Source of the DNA: Hymenobacter mellowenesis
GTDB lineage: Bacteria; Bacteroidota; Bacteroidia; Cytophagales; Hymenobacteraceae
DNA length: 64,000 nucleotides
Direction: 5' to 3'
Assembly: GCF_030581005.1 (NCBI RefSeq)
Contig: NZ_JAUQSX010000012.1
Span: 162,370-226,369 of the forward strand
Numbering within the stretch: the first letter of the stretch is position 1; each line of letters starts with the position of its first letter. Below are positions 26,014 through 36,800 of the stretch, piece by piece. The translations under genes and the position numbers were made by a program. The notes below the pieces were generated by a model that did not search any database, was not told the DNA's origin, and saw only the letters and a list, made by a program, of their open reading frames with translations.

Positions 26014-26048
26014 AAAAAAGCCCCGCCGGCAATGCCAGCGGGGCTTTT
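26014..26048 (-). terminator. Terminator of the 1487-aa surface protein gene
   Basis: A-rich start, GCCCCGC / GCGGGGC stem, T run; bidirectional in appearance. Its sequence is almost the same as the hairpin at 30791-30825 after the neighbouring giant gene. Confidence 0.8.
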
Positions 26049-26067
26049 CAATGAGGTGTAACCCGCG

Positions 26068-29000
26068 CTATTCGCGCACGATGCGGCGCACATCGGTGCC
26101 GCCTTCGGTGGTCACGCGCAGCGTGTACACGCCGGTAGCCGCAGCCGACAGGTTCAACTGCGTCTGGGCTTGGCCGGCGGCCACCTTCTGGGTGAGCACC
26201 ACGCGACCCAGGGCGTCAAACACGCTCAGCTGCACGGCTTTGGAGTAGCCTTTGAACTGCAGCGTGAGCATGCCGTCGGCGGTGGGGTTCGGGAACAGGC
26301 TCAGCGCCGAGCCAGCCAGCGGCTGCGTCGTGCCCGTGATGGTCACCGGCGTAGAGGCGGCCGACTGGCAACCGCCCGTGGTGGTGATGAAGCGTACCGA
26401 ATAACCGGTGGGCGTGGTGGTGCCCGTCGCGGTGTAGGTCTGGTTGGTGGCACCGGGGATGGCCGTGCTGCCCTGGTACCACTGGTAGGTGGTGCCGGCG
26501 GGTGCCGCGCTGCTGGTAAACAGCGCCGTGCCGGTGGTGGGGTAGCTCACCGTTACGGTGGGCGTGGCCGGGAGCGGAATCGCCGTCACGGTGATGGGCG
26601 TGCGGGTGGCTGCTACGCAGGCCGTGCTCAGCGAAATGTTGTAGAAGTAGTAGTAAGCCGCGAGCGGCGTCACATTCAAACCACCCGTGATGCTGAAGTT
26701 GCCGCTGGGCGACGTGATGGGGAAGGACGAGCCAGCGGGCAGCGGGTTTTCGCGCAGCAGGTCGGTGATGCCGGTGAAGGCTTTCACCACCAGCTGGTAG
26801 CCGGTGCCGGCGCTGGGCACGGCCAGGTTCAGCTGCACGGTAACGGGCGTGGTGGCGCCCGAGCCCGTCACGCTGATGGCCTGCGTGGCGGCAATTTCAG
26901 TGCCTGCGCTGTTGCGCAGCGCGAAGGTGATGGTGCCCGTGCCAACCGGATAAATCACGGCCGACTGAATGGTGAGGCCCGTGGTGGTGTTGAATACCAG
27001 ACCGGTATCGATGCCCAGGAAACCGGTGGTCACGGTGGGTGCCGAGCGGCCGCCAATCTCCGACGAGCCGGTGGAAGCCTCCGCATAGTAAGTGGTCGAG
27101 GCTGTGACAGCCGGCGTCGTCACCGTGGTGGTGGTGCCGGTCGTGGTGGCGCCGGTGAGGGGCGTGCCGCCCGTGGCCGTGCTGTAGAACTGCACCGTGG
27201 TGCCGGTGGGGGCGCTGGCTGTGAGCGTGGCCGTGCTGCCGGCGCAAACCGATACCGGCGACGGGGTGCCGGTCAGCTGCGGGTTGTTCACGGTCACGGC
27301 CACCACGTTCGACGTTACCACCGTGTTGCCGCAGGTTACCTGGGCGCGGTAGTAGGTGGTGCTGTTGATGACCGGCGTGGTATAGGTAGCCGAGGTGGCA
27401 CCCGCAATGTTGGTGAAAGTACCCGTGGCGCTGGTGCTGCTCTGCAGCTGGATGGCGCCGTTGAGGGCGCCGGTCAGGCTAAGGGCCGCCGTGCCCGAGT
27501 TGCACAGCGAAGGCACCGACGACGCGAGCGTGCCGGCCACCGGCGCGGCCACCGTAATGGTGGGGCTGGGCGTCAGGGTGTTGTTGGCGGTGTTGGCGTC
27601 GCCCGTCACGCTCGCCGTGATGGCGAACGAATAGGTGCCCACCGTGGCCAGGTTCACCGTGGTGCCCGTGCCGGTCAGCGGCACGCTGAGTGTGGCGCCC
27701 CCGGCCAGCGTGCCGGTGTTCAGGGTGTAGGTCAGCGTCTGGGTAGCCACGCCGGTGGGGCCGGTCACCACTACCGTGATGGTGGCGGGCGTGGTAGCAA
27801 AGTTGAGCGTAGACGTGCCGGCGTTGCGGATGCTCACCGTCACGGCTTCGGCCGAGCCGTAGCAGGCGCCCGAGGCGCCGGGCGCGGCCGGAGCCACCAG
27901 GCCAGCGGCCGCGATGTCGACCGCCACCACCGTGAATTCATACGCGCCGATATCAGGCGTGGTGCCGCGCGTGGTACCAAGGAAGTCCACCGTCACGCCC
28001 GTGATGGGCGTGCCCACGTTGTTCAGGGCCACGTTGGTAGGCGTCAGGTCGTAGGGCACCGTCGTGGTCTGCACGAATTGCGGGTCCACGCTCACCGAGT
28101 TGGCTTCCTGGTTGGTAGCGGTTTGCCAGGCGGCCAGCGTGTTGGCATCCACCGAGTTGAGGCGGCCGATGCGGGCCGCGCCAGTAGAACCTACCGTCAC
28201 ATACAGGTCGTTGTAGTTTAGGGTGCTGCCCGCGATGGTCGTGCCCTGCTCGTAGTGCGCGTAGAGCGGCGTGGTGGTGGTGCCGCCCGTGCCGCCAATG
28301 ATGCTGAAGATGTTGTTGCGCACGTCAATGTTCGTGGCCGTGGCCGTCACGCTGGGGTTGCCGTTGGCGAAGGCGGCCGAGCCGGCCGTGCCGCTGGCGG
28401 CGCTCAGTTGGCCGGTCAGGTACACCGTGTTGTACACAATCTGCTCGCCGTAGCCGCCGCCCAGGTTAATACCCACCGTGTTCCAAGTGCCGCTCACGGC
28501 CGTCGAGTTGATGTTATACACCAAGTTGTTGTCGAGGCGGTTGGCGCTGGCGTTGGTCGCCGCGCTAAGCCCGGCGCCAATGCTGGTGTTGATGGCCCAC
28601 ACCTTAGTGGTGCTCGTGCCGGTGTAGGTGATGTTGTGCACCGAGTTGCGGCTGATGACTGCGCCCTTGCTGTCGGCCAGGAAAATGCCGTACAGGTTGG
28701 CCGTGGTGGTGCCGTTGGTCAGGTTCTGGATTTCGTTATTACGCACCGTCAGGCCCTGCTGATACACGGCGCGCAGGCCTTCCTGGCCGAAGCCGTTGGC
28801 CGTGCCGCTCTGCCCAATCTTGTTGTCGATGAACGAGTTGCTCTGGTCAAGCACCGTGGCCGACACGCCAAACACGAACACGCCGTAGTAGCCTTTCGAG
28901 ATGACGTTGTTGGTGAAGGTGTTGTTGGAGTTGGCAGTCGGGGTGCTGGTGGTCGGCGCGGTCACGCCCGCGCCGCCGCCGCCCAGAAACACCGTGAACT

Positions 29001-30531
29001 GCGGGAAGCCCGTACCCGAGTTGCCTCGGATGATGGTGTTTTTCACGTTGTTGAACGTGGCACCGTCGGAGGCCGAAGCGGCTGCCACCCACAGTACCGC
29101 GTTGCCGGTGCCCGTGGCGCTGGTATTTTCAATCGTCAGGTTTTGCGACGTCGTGCCGGCGTTCGAGCCGTCGATGGTCACATAGTCGGCGCCATTGAGC
29201 ATGAGCACGGCGCCGGTGGCCACGCTACCCGTGATGGTGCTTGTTACGCCCGTGTTGGGCTTGATGGTGAGGGTGTTGGTGGCCGAAGCCGTGCTCACCG
29301 AGCCAAACCGGATGGGGAAGGTTTCGGCCGTGCCGTAGCTGGCATCCAGCAGCACAAACGTGACGGCGCCGGACAGCGTCGCGGAGTTGTAGGCGGCGGC
29401 GGCGGCGGTGAGGGTGGCGTAGGTGCGCGTGGGCTGGGGCGAGGTGCCGGTGCCCACGTAATAGATGCCGCTGAGCGTAGCCCCGGCCTGCGTGGTGAAC
29501 GTGCCCGAACCGGCGGTGCTGCCGCGGCCCTGGCCCAGCGCCACCACTTGCACGGTGTAGCCGGTGTTGGCGGCCAGGCCCGTGAAGTTATAAGTGTAAG
29601 TAGTCCCCGTGCCCGCCGTCGTCGTCGAAGGCACCACGGCGGTGGTGGCGGCGCCGCCGGCCGTGGGCGTGATGGTCACGGCAAAGCCGTACTCGTTGGT
29701 CGAGTTGTCGGTGAAGGTAACCGTGGCGCTGGACGTGTTAATGGCGCTGAAAGTCAGGCCCGAAGGTGCCAGCACCGCCCCGCCAGCCGGCGTGAAGGAA
29801 TAAACCTGGCCGGTGGCGGGCTTGGTGGCAATGGTGGTGGTTTCGGAAGTGGAGCTAACTGTGGGCGCTGCCGTGGCGTCGCTCAGCGACAGGAAGTTGC
29901 CCGCGCTGGTGCCCACCGCCGTGATGCCGATGGAAGCAGACGGCAAGTTGACGGCGCCGGTCTCCTGCTGGTACACAAACTCCACGTGCCCATCGGCTTC
30001 GTACAGCTTGGCCTGGAAAGACATCACGGGTGCCGTCGCATTGTAGTTCCATTTCGCGTTGAGCCACTGCACCGTGAGCACCCGGCTGCCGGCTGTGCCG
30101 CTGGTCAGGTAGGAGATGTTGCTCGCGGAGGTGATGTCCAGGTCGTCCCACAGGGGTGCCAGCAGCGGCCGGGTGGCTCCGGTGCTCAGGTTGTTGCTGA
30201 ACACCGAGCCCACTTGGCTGCCCAGGCCCATAAAGCCGTTGGTGCTGGCCGAAAAAGTGGTATAAGCCACCCCGTTGTACACAAAGGTGAAGCCGATGGG
30301 CAGCACGGCCGTCACGTCGTCGTCGGAACTAGCGCCGGTGGTTGGGGCGGTGGTCGCCCCGCTCAGCGCCGTGAAGGTGCCCGCGCTGGCGGCAAAGGTG
30401 TAGTTGGTCAGGCTTTGGGCCTGGGCGCCAGCCACGCCCAGCAGGGGCAAGGCCAGGGCCAGCACCGAACGGGCCCAGCTTTGCCGGACGCGCGCCCAGC
30501 CGGAGCCGGAAGAATGTAAAGGTGTGTGCAT
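26068..30531 (-). CDS. Large T9SS surface protein with FN3, beta-helix and Ig-like modules
   Basis: Encodes 1487 residues. Signal region MHTPLHSSGSGWARVRQ to AGAQAQ; an N-terminal beta-sandwich; a fibronectin III-like domain (about 255-350); right-handed beta-helix repeats with many NN turns (about 350-800); a CARDB/Ig-like section (about 860-980); further Ig-like repeats with paired cysteines; and a type A sorting domain (LFPNPTAD to VRRIVRE). It should be exported by T9SS and attached to the surface as an adhesin or glycan-contacting protein. The segment near NDLYVTVGSTGAARIGRL is nearly duplicated in the next gene, so the two are paralogs. Confidence 0.88.
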   Translation of the reverse strand: MHTPLHSSGSGWARVRQSWARSVLALALPLLGVAGAQAQSLTNYTFAASAGTFTALSGATTAPTTGASSDDDVTAVLPIGFTFVYNGVAYTTFSASTNGFMGLGSQVGSVFSNNLSTGATRPLLAPLWDDLDITSASNISYLTSGTAGSRVLTVQWLNAKWNYNATAPVMSFQAKLYEADGHVEFVYQQETGAVNLPSASIGITAVGTSAGNFLSLSDATAAPTVSSTSETTTIATKPATGQVYSFTPAGGAVLAPSGLTFSAINTSSATVTFTDNSTNEYGFAVTITPTAGGAATTAVVPSTTTAGTGTTYTYNFTGLAANTGYTVQVVALGQGRGSTAGSGTFTTQAGATLSGIYYVGTGTSPQPTRTYATLTAAAAAYNSATLSGAVTFVLLDASYGTAETFPIRFGSVSTASATNTLTIKPNTGVTSTITGSVATGAVLMLNGADYVTIDGSNAGTTSQNLTIENTSATGTGNAVLWVAAASASDGATFNNVKNTIIRGNSGTGFPQFTVFLGGGGAGVTAPTTSTPTANSNNTFTNNVISKGYYGVFVFGVSATVLDQSNSFIDNKIGQSGTANGFGQEGLRAVYQQGLTVRNNEIQNLTNGTTTANLYGIFLADSKGAVISRNSVHNITYTGTSTTKVWAINTSIGAGLSAATNASANRLDNNLVYNINSTAVSGTWNTVGINLGGGYGEQIVYNTVYLTGQLSAASGTAGSAAFANGNPSVTATATNIDVRNNIFSIIGGTGGTTTTPLYAHYEQGTTIAGSTLNYNDLYVTVGSTGAARIGRLNSVDANTLAAWQTATNQEANSVSVDPQFVQTTTVPYDLTPTNVALNNVGTPITGVTVDFLGTTRGTTPDIGAYEFTVVAVDIAAAGLVAPAAPGASGACYGSAEAVTVSIRNAGTSTLNFATTPATITVVVTGPTGVATQTLTYTLNTGTLAGGATLSVPLTGTGTTVNLATVGTYSFAITASVTGDANTANNTLTPSPTITVAAPVAGTLASSVPSLCNSGTAALSLTGALNGAIQLQSSTSATGTFTNIAGATSATYTTPVINSTTYYRAQVTCGNTVVTSNVVAVTVNNPQLTGTPSPVSVCAGSTATLTASAPTGTTVQFYSTATGGTPLTGATTTGTTTTVTTPAVTASTTYYAEASTGSSEIGGRSAPTVTTGFLGIDTGLVFNTTTGLTIQSAVIYPVGTGTITFALRNSAGTEIAATQAISVTGSGATTPVTVQLNLAVPSAGTGYQLVVKAFTGITDLLRENPLPAGSSFPITSPSGNFSITGGLNVTPLAAYYYFYNISLSTACVAATRTPITVTAIPLPATPTVTVSYPTTGTALFTSSAAPAGTTYQWYQGSTAIPGATNQTYTATGTTTPTGYSVRFITTTGGCQSAASTPVTITGTTQPLAGSALSLFPNPTADGMLTLQFKGYSKAVQLSVFDALGRVVLTQKVAAGQAQTQLNLSAAATGVYTLRVTTEGGTDVRRIVRE

Positions 30532-30624
30532 AAGGGTGAAGAATTTGGTGAGGGAAAAAAGTGAAAGATGAAGAGATTGAAAAAGCAGCAGCGGTTATAG
30601 CTGGAGACTAGCAGCGCTAACGGA

Positions 30625-30643
30625 GCGTAAATTAGGAATTATT
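30625..30643 (-). promoter_or_regulatory. Conserved upstream box of the 1487-aa gene
   Basis: GCGTAAATTAG, two bases, then ATTATT. The same arrangement occurs at 41025-41043 ahead of the giant paralog. The distances to the two ATGs are 94 and 92 bases. In transcription direction it reads AATAAT, two bases, CTAATTTACGC. It may be a promoter core or an activator site; function not shown. Confidence 0.45.
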
Positions 30644-30790
30644 CCCATACCTCATCGGAGCGAAGCCTTGTGGACCATTCTTTTGACCAAATCTTTGCTG
30701 AAAAGAGCAAGCTGAGTTGGCTTTTGGCGCATTAAAACGGGGTTTTTTTAAGCAACCGCACCACAATTAGTACCTACTCCCCCCAACACG

Positions 30791-30825
30791 AAAAAAGCCC
30801 CGCCGGCATTGCCAGCGGGGCTTTT
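30791..30825 (-). terminator. Terminator of the giant surface protein gene
   Basis: AAAAAAGCCCCGCCGGC opens a hairpin closed by GCCAGCGGGGCTTTTC. It differs from the hairpin at 26014-26048 by one base in the loop region. Confidence 0.8.
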
Positions 30826-30844
30826 CAACGAGCAGACCCTGCGG

Positions 30845-33800
30845 TTACTCGCGCACCAGGCGGCGGGTTTCCACGCCGTCGGCGTTGCTCAGGCGCAACA
30901 GGTACACGCCCGTGGCTACCCCCGACAAGTCGAGGGCGTGGGTGGTGGTGCCGTTGTTGGCGGGCAGCACTTCGCTGGCTATCACGCGGCCCAAGGCGTC
31001 AAGCACCGAAAGCTGCGTCACAGCGCGGAAACCGCTCAACTCCAGCGTCACCTGGCCGGTGGGCGTGGGGTTGGGGTACACGCGCAGGCTGCTGCCGGCA
31101 ATGCTGTTCTTAGCCGAGGTAACAACCAGCGGGGCCGAGGGCAGCGACACGCAGCCGTTGGCGTTGGTCGTCGTCACGGTGTAGGAGCCGAGCTGCGAGG
31201 GCAGGCCGGTGAGCACCAGCGTCTGGCCGGTAGCGCCGGTCACCGGGTTGATACCGAGGTACCACTGGTTGCCGGTGGTAGCGCTCGACGTGAGCGTGGT
31301 GGTCGGGCCATTGTAAGCCACCGAGATGGTGGGCGTGGCCGGGCGCGGGTTCACCGTGAAGGTCGTGGTGGCCGTGGCCGCCGCGCAGCCGCCAGCGGCG
31401 GCTACCGTGTTGGTCACGGTGTAGGTGCCCGCCGTCGAAGACGAGAGCGTGATGGCGCCCGTCGTGGCGTTAATGGTCAGGCCCGTCGTCGAGCTGAACG
31501 TGCCGGCCGAAGCGCCGGTGCCCAGCGTGGGCGTCACGGCTGCCGTCGAGCCCACGCAGCCGGCCGAAGTGGCGTAGCTGAACGTGGCTGCCGGAGCCGC
31601 CGTGATGGTTACGCTGGTCGTGGCCGTCGTGGCCGCGCAGCCACCCGAAGCCGCTACCGTGTTGGTCACGGTGTAGGTGCCGGGCGTCGAGGCACTCAGG
31701 TTGATAGCGCCGGTCGTGGCGGTAATGCTCAAACCGGTGGTCGACGTGAACGTGCCGGCCGTAGCACCCGTGCCAAGAACCACAGCCGGAGCCGTAGTAC
31801 CGCTCACGCAGAAGGTCGACGAAGTGCCGTAGCTGAATGTGGCTACCGGCGCGGCCGTGATGGTCACGCTGGCCGTGGCCGTCGTAGCCGCGCAGCCACC
31901 CGAAGCCGCTACCGTGTTGGTCACGGTGTAGGTGCCGGGTGTAGACGAAGAGAGCGTGATGGCGCCCGTCGTGGCATTAATGGTCAGGCCAGTGGTCGAA
32001 GTGAACGTGCCAGCCGTGGCACCCGTGCCCAGCGTTACGGTCGGGTTGGTAGTGCCGCTCACGCAGAAGGTGGGCGTGCCCGTACCGTAGCTGAACGCAG
32101 CCACCGGACCGGAGGTGATGGTCACCGTGGCAGTAGCCGAGCTGCCGCAGGCACCGGCCACCGTGTAAGTCACAGTGTAGGTGCCGGGCGTCGAGGAGCT
32201 GAGCGTGATGGCGCCAGTGGTGGCGTTGATACTCAGGCCTGTGGTCGAGGAGAACGTGCCGCCCGCCGTGCCCGTCACGTTGGGAGTGGGGTTGGTGCCG
32301 GTAGCGCAGAACGTCGTGCCCGAGTAAGCAAACGTGGCCGAGGTGGCCGGCGTGATGGTCACCGTAGCCGTGGCCGTGGCCGTAGCGCAGCCGTTGGCGG
32401 CGGCGATGGTGTTGGTCACGGTGTAAGTGCCAGCCGTGGAGGTGCTAAGCGTGATAACGCCGGTGATGGCGTTAATCGTCAGGCCCGTGGTCGAGCTGAA
32501 AGTGCCGGCCGTAGCACCCGTGCCCAGCGTGGGCGAAACGGTGCTGGTGCTGCCGGCGCAGTACGTCGTGGCCGCCGGGTAGGAGAACGTGGCCACCGGC
32601 GCTGCCGTGATGGTCACCTGCGCAGTAGCCGTCGTGGCGGCGCAGCCGTTGGCGGCCGCCACCGTGTTGGTCACGGTGTAGGTGCCCGGCGTCGAGCTGG
32701 CGAGGGTAATGGCGCCGGTGGTGGCGTTGATTGTCAGGCCGGTGGTCGAGCTGAACGTGCCGGCCGTGGCGCCCGTGCCCAGCACGACGGCCGGGGCCGT
32801 GGTGCCGCTCACGCAGTAGCTCGACGTAGTGCCGTAGCTAAAGCTGGCCAGCGGGGCGGCGGTAATGGTCACCGTGGTCGTGGCCGTAGCCGCCGCGCAG
32901 CCCCCGCTGGCCGTGATGGTGTTGGTCACGGTGTAGGTGCCAGGCGTCGACGAGCTGAGCGTAATCACGCCGGTGCTGGCGTTAATCGTCAGGCCCGTGG
33001 TCGAGCTGAACGCGCCACCGCTGGCACCCGCGCCGAAGCTGGGGGCCGGGTTGGTGGTGCCGCTCACGCAGTAGCTCGGGGGGGTGCCGTAGCTGAACGT
33101 GGCCACCGGCGCTGTGGTGATGGTCACCGACTGGGTGCTGCTGCTGCCGCAGGCACCAGCCACCGTGTAGGTCACGGTGTAGGTGCCGGGGGCCGTGCTG
33201 CTGAGGGTGATGGCCCCAGTAGCGGCGTTGATGGTCAGGCCCGAAGTGCCGCTAAACGTGCCGCCGGCCGTACCCGTCACGGTAGCCGTGGGGTTGGCGC
33301 CCGTCACGCAGAACGTGCCGCCACCGTAGCTGAACGTAGCCGAAGTAGCCGGGGTGATAGTCACCGTCGCCGTGGCCGTAGCCGTAGCGCAGCCATTGGC
33401 GGCCGCGATGGTGTTGGTGATAGTGTAAGTGCCGGCCGTCGAGGTCGAAAGCGTAATGACGCCGGTGGTGGCGTTAATGCTCAGGCCCGTGGTCGAGGAG
33501 AACGTGCCAGCAGTAGCACCGGTGCCCAGCGTGGGCGAAATGGTGCTGGTGCTGCCGGCGCAGTACGTCGTCGTTGTCGGGTAGCTGAAGCTGGCCAGCG
33601 GGGCCGCCGTGATGCTCACCGAAGCCGTGGCCGAGCTGCCGCAGGCACCGCTTACGTTGTAAGTCACGGTGTAAGTGCCGGGCGTCGAGGCGCTCAGGTT
33701 GATGGCGCCCGTCGTGGCGTTGATGGTCAGGCCCGAAGTCGAGCTGAACGTGCCGCCGGCCGTGCCTGTCACCGTCGGCGTGGGGTTAGTGCCCGTCACG

Positions 33801-36800
33801 CAGAACGTGCTGCCTGCGTAAGCAAATGCGGCCGAAGTAGCCGGCGTGATGGTCACGGTGGTGGTAGCCGAAACGGCAGCGCAAGCGCCGCTGGCGGCCA
33901 CCGTGTTGGTTACGGTGTAGGTGCCGGCCGTCGAAGTGGCGAGCGTGATAACGCCGGTGGTGGCATCAATGGTCAGGCCCGCCGTCGAAGAGAACGTGCC
34001 GGCCGTAGCGCCCGTGGCCAGCGTGGGCGACACGGTGCTGGTGCTGCCAGCGCAGTACGTCGTAGCCGTCGGGTAGCTGAAGCCAGCCACCGGGGCCGGG
34101 CTGATGCTCAGCGCGAAGGTGGCCGTAGCGGCTGGGCAGGGCGTCGAGCCGGTCGAAGTCAGCGTGATGGTCACCGTGCCAGCGGCCACGTCGGCGGCCG
34201 AAGGCGTGTAGGTAGCCGTCAGCGTGCTGGCATTGGGGCTGAATGTACCCGTGCCGCTGCTGGTGTAGGTGCCGCCCGTGGCCGAGCCGCCCACTGCGCC
34301 CGTCAGCGTATAAGCCGACGTGCCGCAACTGCTGCCCGTGTTGGTGCCGAAGCTGGCCGTGGCTGGCTGCGTCACGTTCACCGGAATGGCGGTGCGGGTA
34401 GCGCCGGCGCATTCGCTGTTGAAGGTCAGGTTGAAGAAGCTGTTGTAGGTCGTGTTCGAGAACGAGGTCGAGGTGGCCGCGTTGTACGAGCCGCGCACCG
34501 TGAGCGGGCCCGACGTAAGCGGGTAAGTACCGCTGTAGGTGGTGAAGCGGCCCAGTGTGCCCGAGGAGTTCGAAATCCGGTATTCACCGGCGGCCAGGGC
34601 GTAGTTCAGCGGCACCGTGACGCGGGTGCCCACCTGGGCGGCCGTCACGGTAATGGTCACATCCGAACCAGCCACGGCCGTGGTGGTGCCGCCGGGTTGC
34701 GTGCCCGCGGTGCTGTAGAGGCGGATGGTGAGGGCGCCCGCGGCGCTCGGGTACACATCAACCGAAGCCAGCGTGCCGGCCTGCGATACCGCGAAGCCCA
34801 GCGGATAATCCGTGAGCGTGGCCTGCGCGAACGTGCCGTTGCTGGCCGAGTTATCGGCCAGGCCCGCCACGCTGCTGCTGCTGGTGTAAGCTTCGGCATA
34901 GTACGTGGTGCTGGCCGTGAGGGCTGGCGTGGTGTAGCTGCCGGGCGTGGTCGTCGTCAGGGCCGTGCCGCCGGTGGCCGCGCTGAAGAAGCGCACCTGG
35001 CTGCCGGTACCGGCCGTGGCCGTGAGCGTAGCCGTGTTGCCGGCGCAAATGGCCACCGGCCCGTTGGTGCTGGCCACCACCGGGTTGGTTACCGTGATGG
35101 TGCTCACGTTCGACGTGGCCACGTTCGAGCCGCAGCGCACCTGGGCGCGGTAGTAGGTGGTGCTGGTGAGCACCGGCGTGGTATACGCAGCGCTGGTGGC
35201 GCCGCTGATGTCGGTAAACGTCACGTTGTCCGGGCTGCTCTGGTACTGGATGCTGCCGTTGGCGGCACCAGCCAGGCTCAGGGCAGCCGTGCCGCTTACG
35301 CAGATGGTGCTGCTGGCCGGGCTCAGGGTGCCGGCCACCGGGGCCACCACCGTGCGGGTGGGGGCCGGGGTCAGGGCGTCGTTGGCGGTGTTGCCGTCGC
35401 CCGTCACCGTGGCCGCAATGGCGAAGGTGTAAGTGCCGGCAGCCGCCATGTTCAGGGTCGAAGACAGGGTCACGTTCTGGGTGGCGCCGACGGCCAACGT
35501 GCCCGTCGTGATGCTGCCCGTCAGGGTTTGCGGGCCCGTGGGCGTGGTCACGGTAGCCGTCACGGTGGCCGGGTTCACGCTGAAATCAAGGGCTTGGGCA
35601 CCCACGTTGCTCACCGTTACCGTCACGGTTTCGGCGCTGCTGTAGCAGCCCTGCGTGGCAGTGGGAGACACCAGGGCCGTGGCGGCCAGGTCCACGTTGG
35701 GCAGCAGGCGCACCTGCACGTTGTCGAGGCCGATGTCGTAGCTGCCGAAGTCGCCGGTGCCCCGGAAGCGGATAACGCTGGTGGCCGAGGTGGCCGTCAG
35801 GTCCAGGGTGCGCGTGCTGAAGGAGGCCGAAGTGGCCACGCTCAGCAGCGGGGTGGTCGTGAAGGTCACGCCGCCATCGGTCGAGAGCAGCACGTCCAGC
35901 TTGCTGCCGTCGGTCGATACGTTCACGTAGTCGAACGTCAGGCGCTTGGTGCCGGCGGCGCTCAGGTCCACATAGAAGTCGAGCGCACCCGTCACGCCGG
36001 CCGTGGTGTAGTAGCTGTGGAAGCGGGCCGCGTGGGCGCTGCCCTGGCTGCCGCTGGGCGAGAAACTGCCCAAGGTGGGCGACGTCCAGTTGGCGCTGGC
36101 GCCGTCGTCTTCGCGGCGCCACGAGTTGTTGCCCGTGGTGGGCGTGTTCAACCAGCTGGCCGATGGCACCTCGCGGGTGTCGCAGCGGCTCAGCCAGGTG
36201 CTCTCAAAGCCCTCCGTGGCGGGCAGCGTCGCATACACGGGCGGCGAGCAGGCCGTGCGGAAGGTGCCCGTGGCGCTGGGTGAGGTAGCACCCGTGCAGT
36301 TCGTCGTCACCGTCACGGTGTAGGTGGTGCTGGGCGTGAGGCCGGTGAGGGCCACCGGCGAGCCCGTGGGATTGGGCGTGACGGTGGCGGCCGTGCCGCC
36401 GGCCGGCGTGTACGTCACGGTGTAGCTGTTGGCCCCGCTCGCGGGCGCGGTGAAGGTGACGTTGGCCGTGGTGGGCGTGATGCTGGCAAACGCCAGGTTG
36501 CTCACCGCCTGGCAAGCCGGGGGTGTGAATTCGTAAGCCCCGATGTCGGGCGTAGTGCCGCGGGTGGCGCCGGTGTAGTCCACCGTCACGCTCGTGATGG
36601 GCGTGGCCACGCCGTTGAGGGCGGCGGCGGCGGGCGTCAGGTTGTAGGGCGCGGTAGTGGTTTGCACAAATTGCGGGTCCACGCTCACCGAGTTGGCTTC
36701 CTGGCCAGTAGCGGTGCGCCAGTCGGCCAGCGTGGTGGCGTCCACCGCGTTGAGGCGGCCGATGCGAGCCACGCCAGTGGCGCCTACCGTCACGTACAGG

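Larger units (their letters stand above)
30532..30844. other. Intergenic stretch between two surface-protein genes
   Basis: 313 bases without a gene. It carries the upstream region of the 1487-aa gene (including the conserved box at 30625-30643) and the terminator of the giant gene (30791-30825). It is AT-rich compared with its surroundings. Confidence 0.6.

Noticed and set aside
31350..34105. Regular repeats resembling a CRISPR array
   Set aside because: The unit is about 250 bases, a multiple of three, stays in frame and encodes a protein domain; there are no short direct repeats with unique spacers and no cas genes.
30809..36283. A very long open frame (1824 codons) antisense to the giant adhesin
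   Set aside because: Arg/Gly/Ala-rich composition, no domain, and it mirrors a GC-rich repetitive gene; it is an antisense shadow. The same applies to long antisense frames over the M36 gene, the GT2 fusion and the RND pump.
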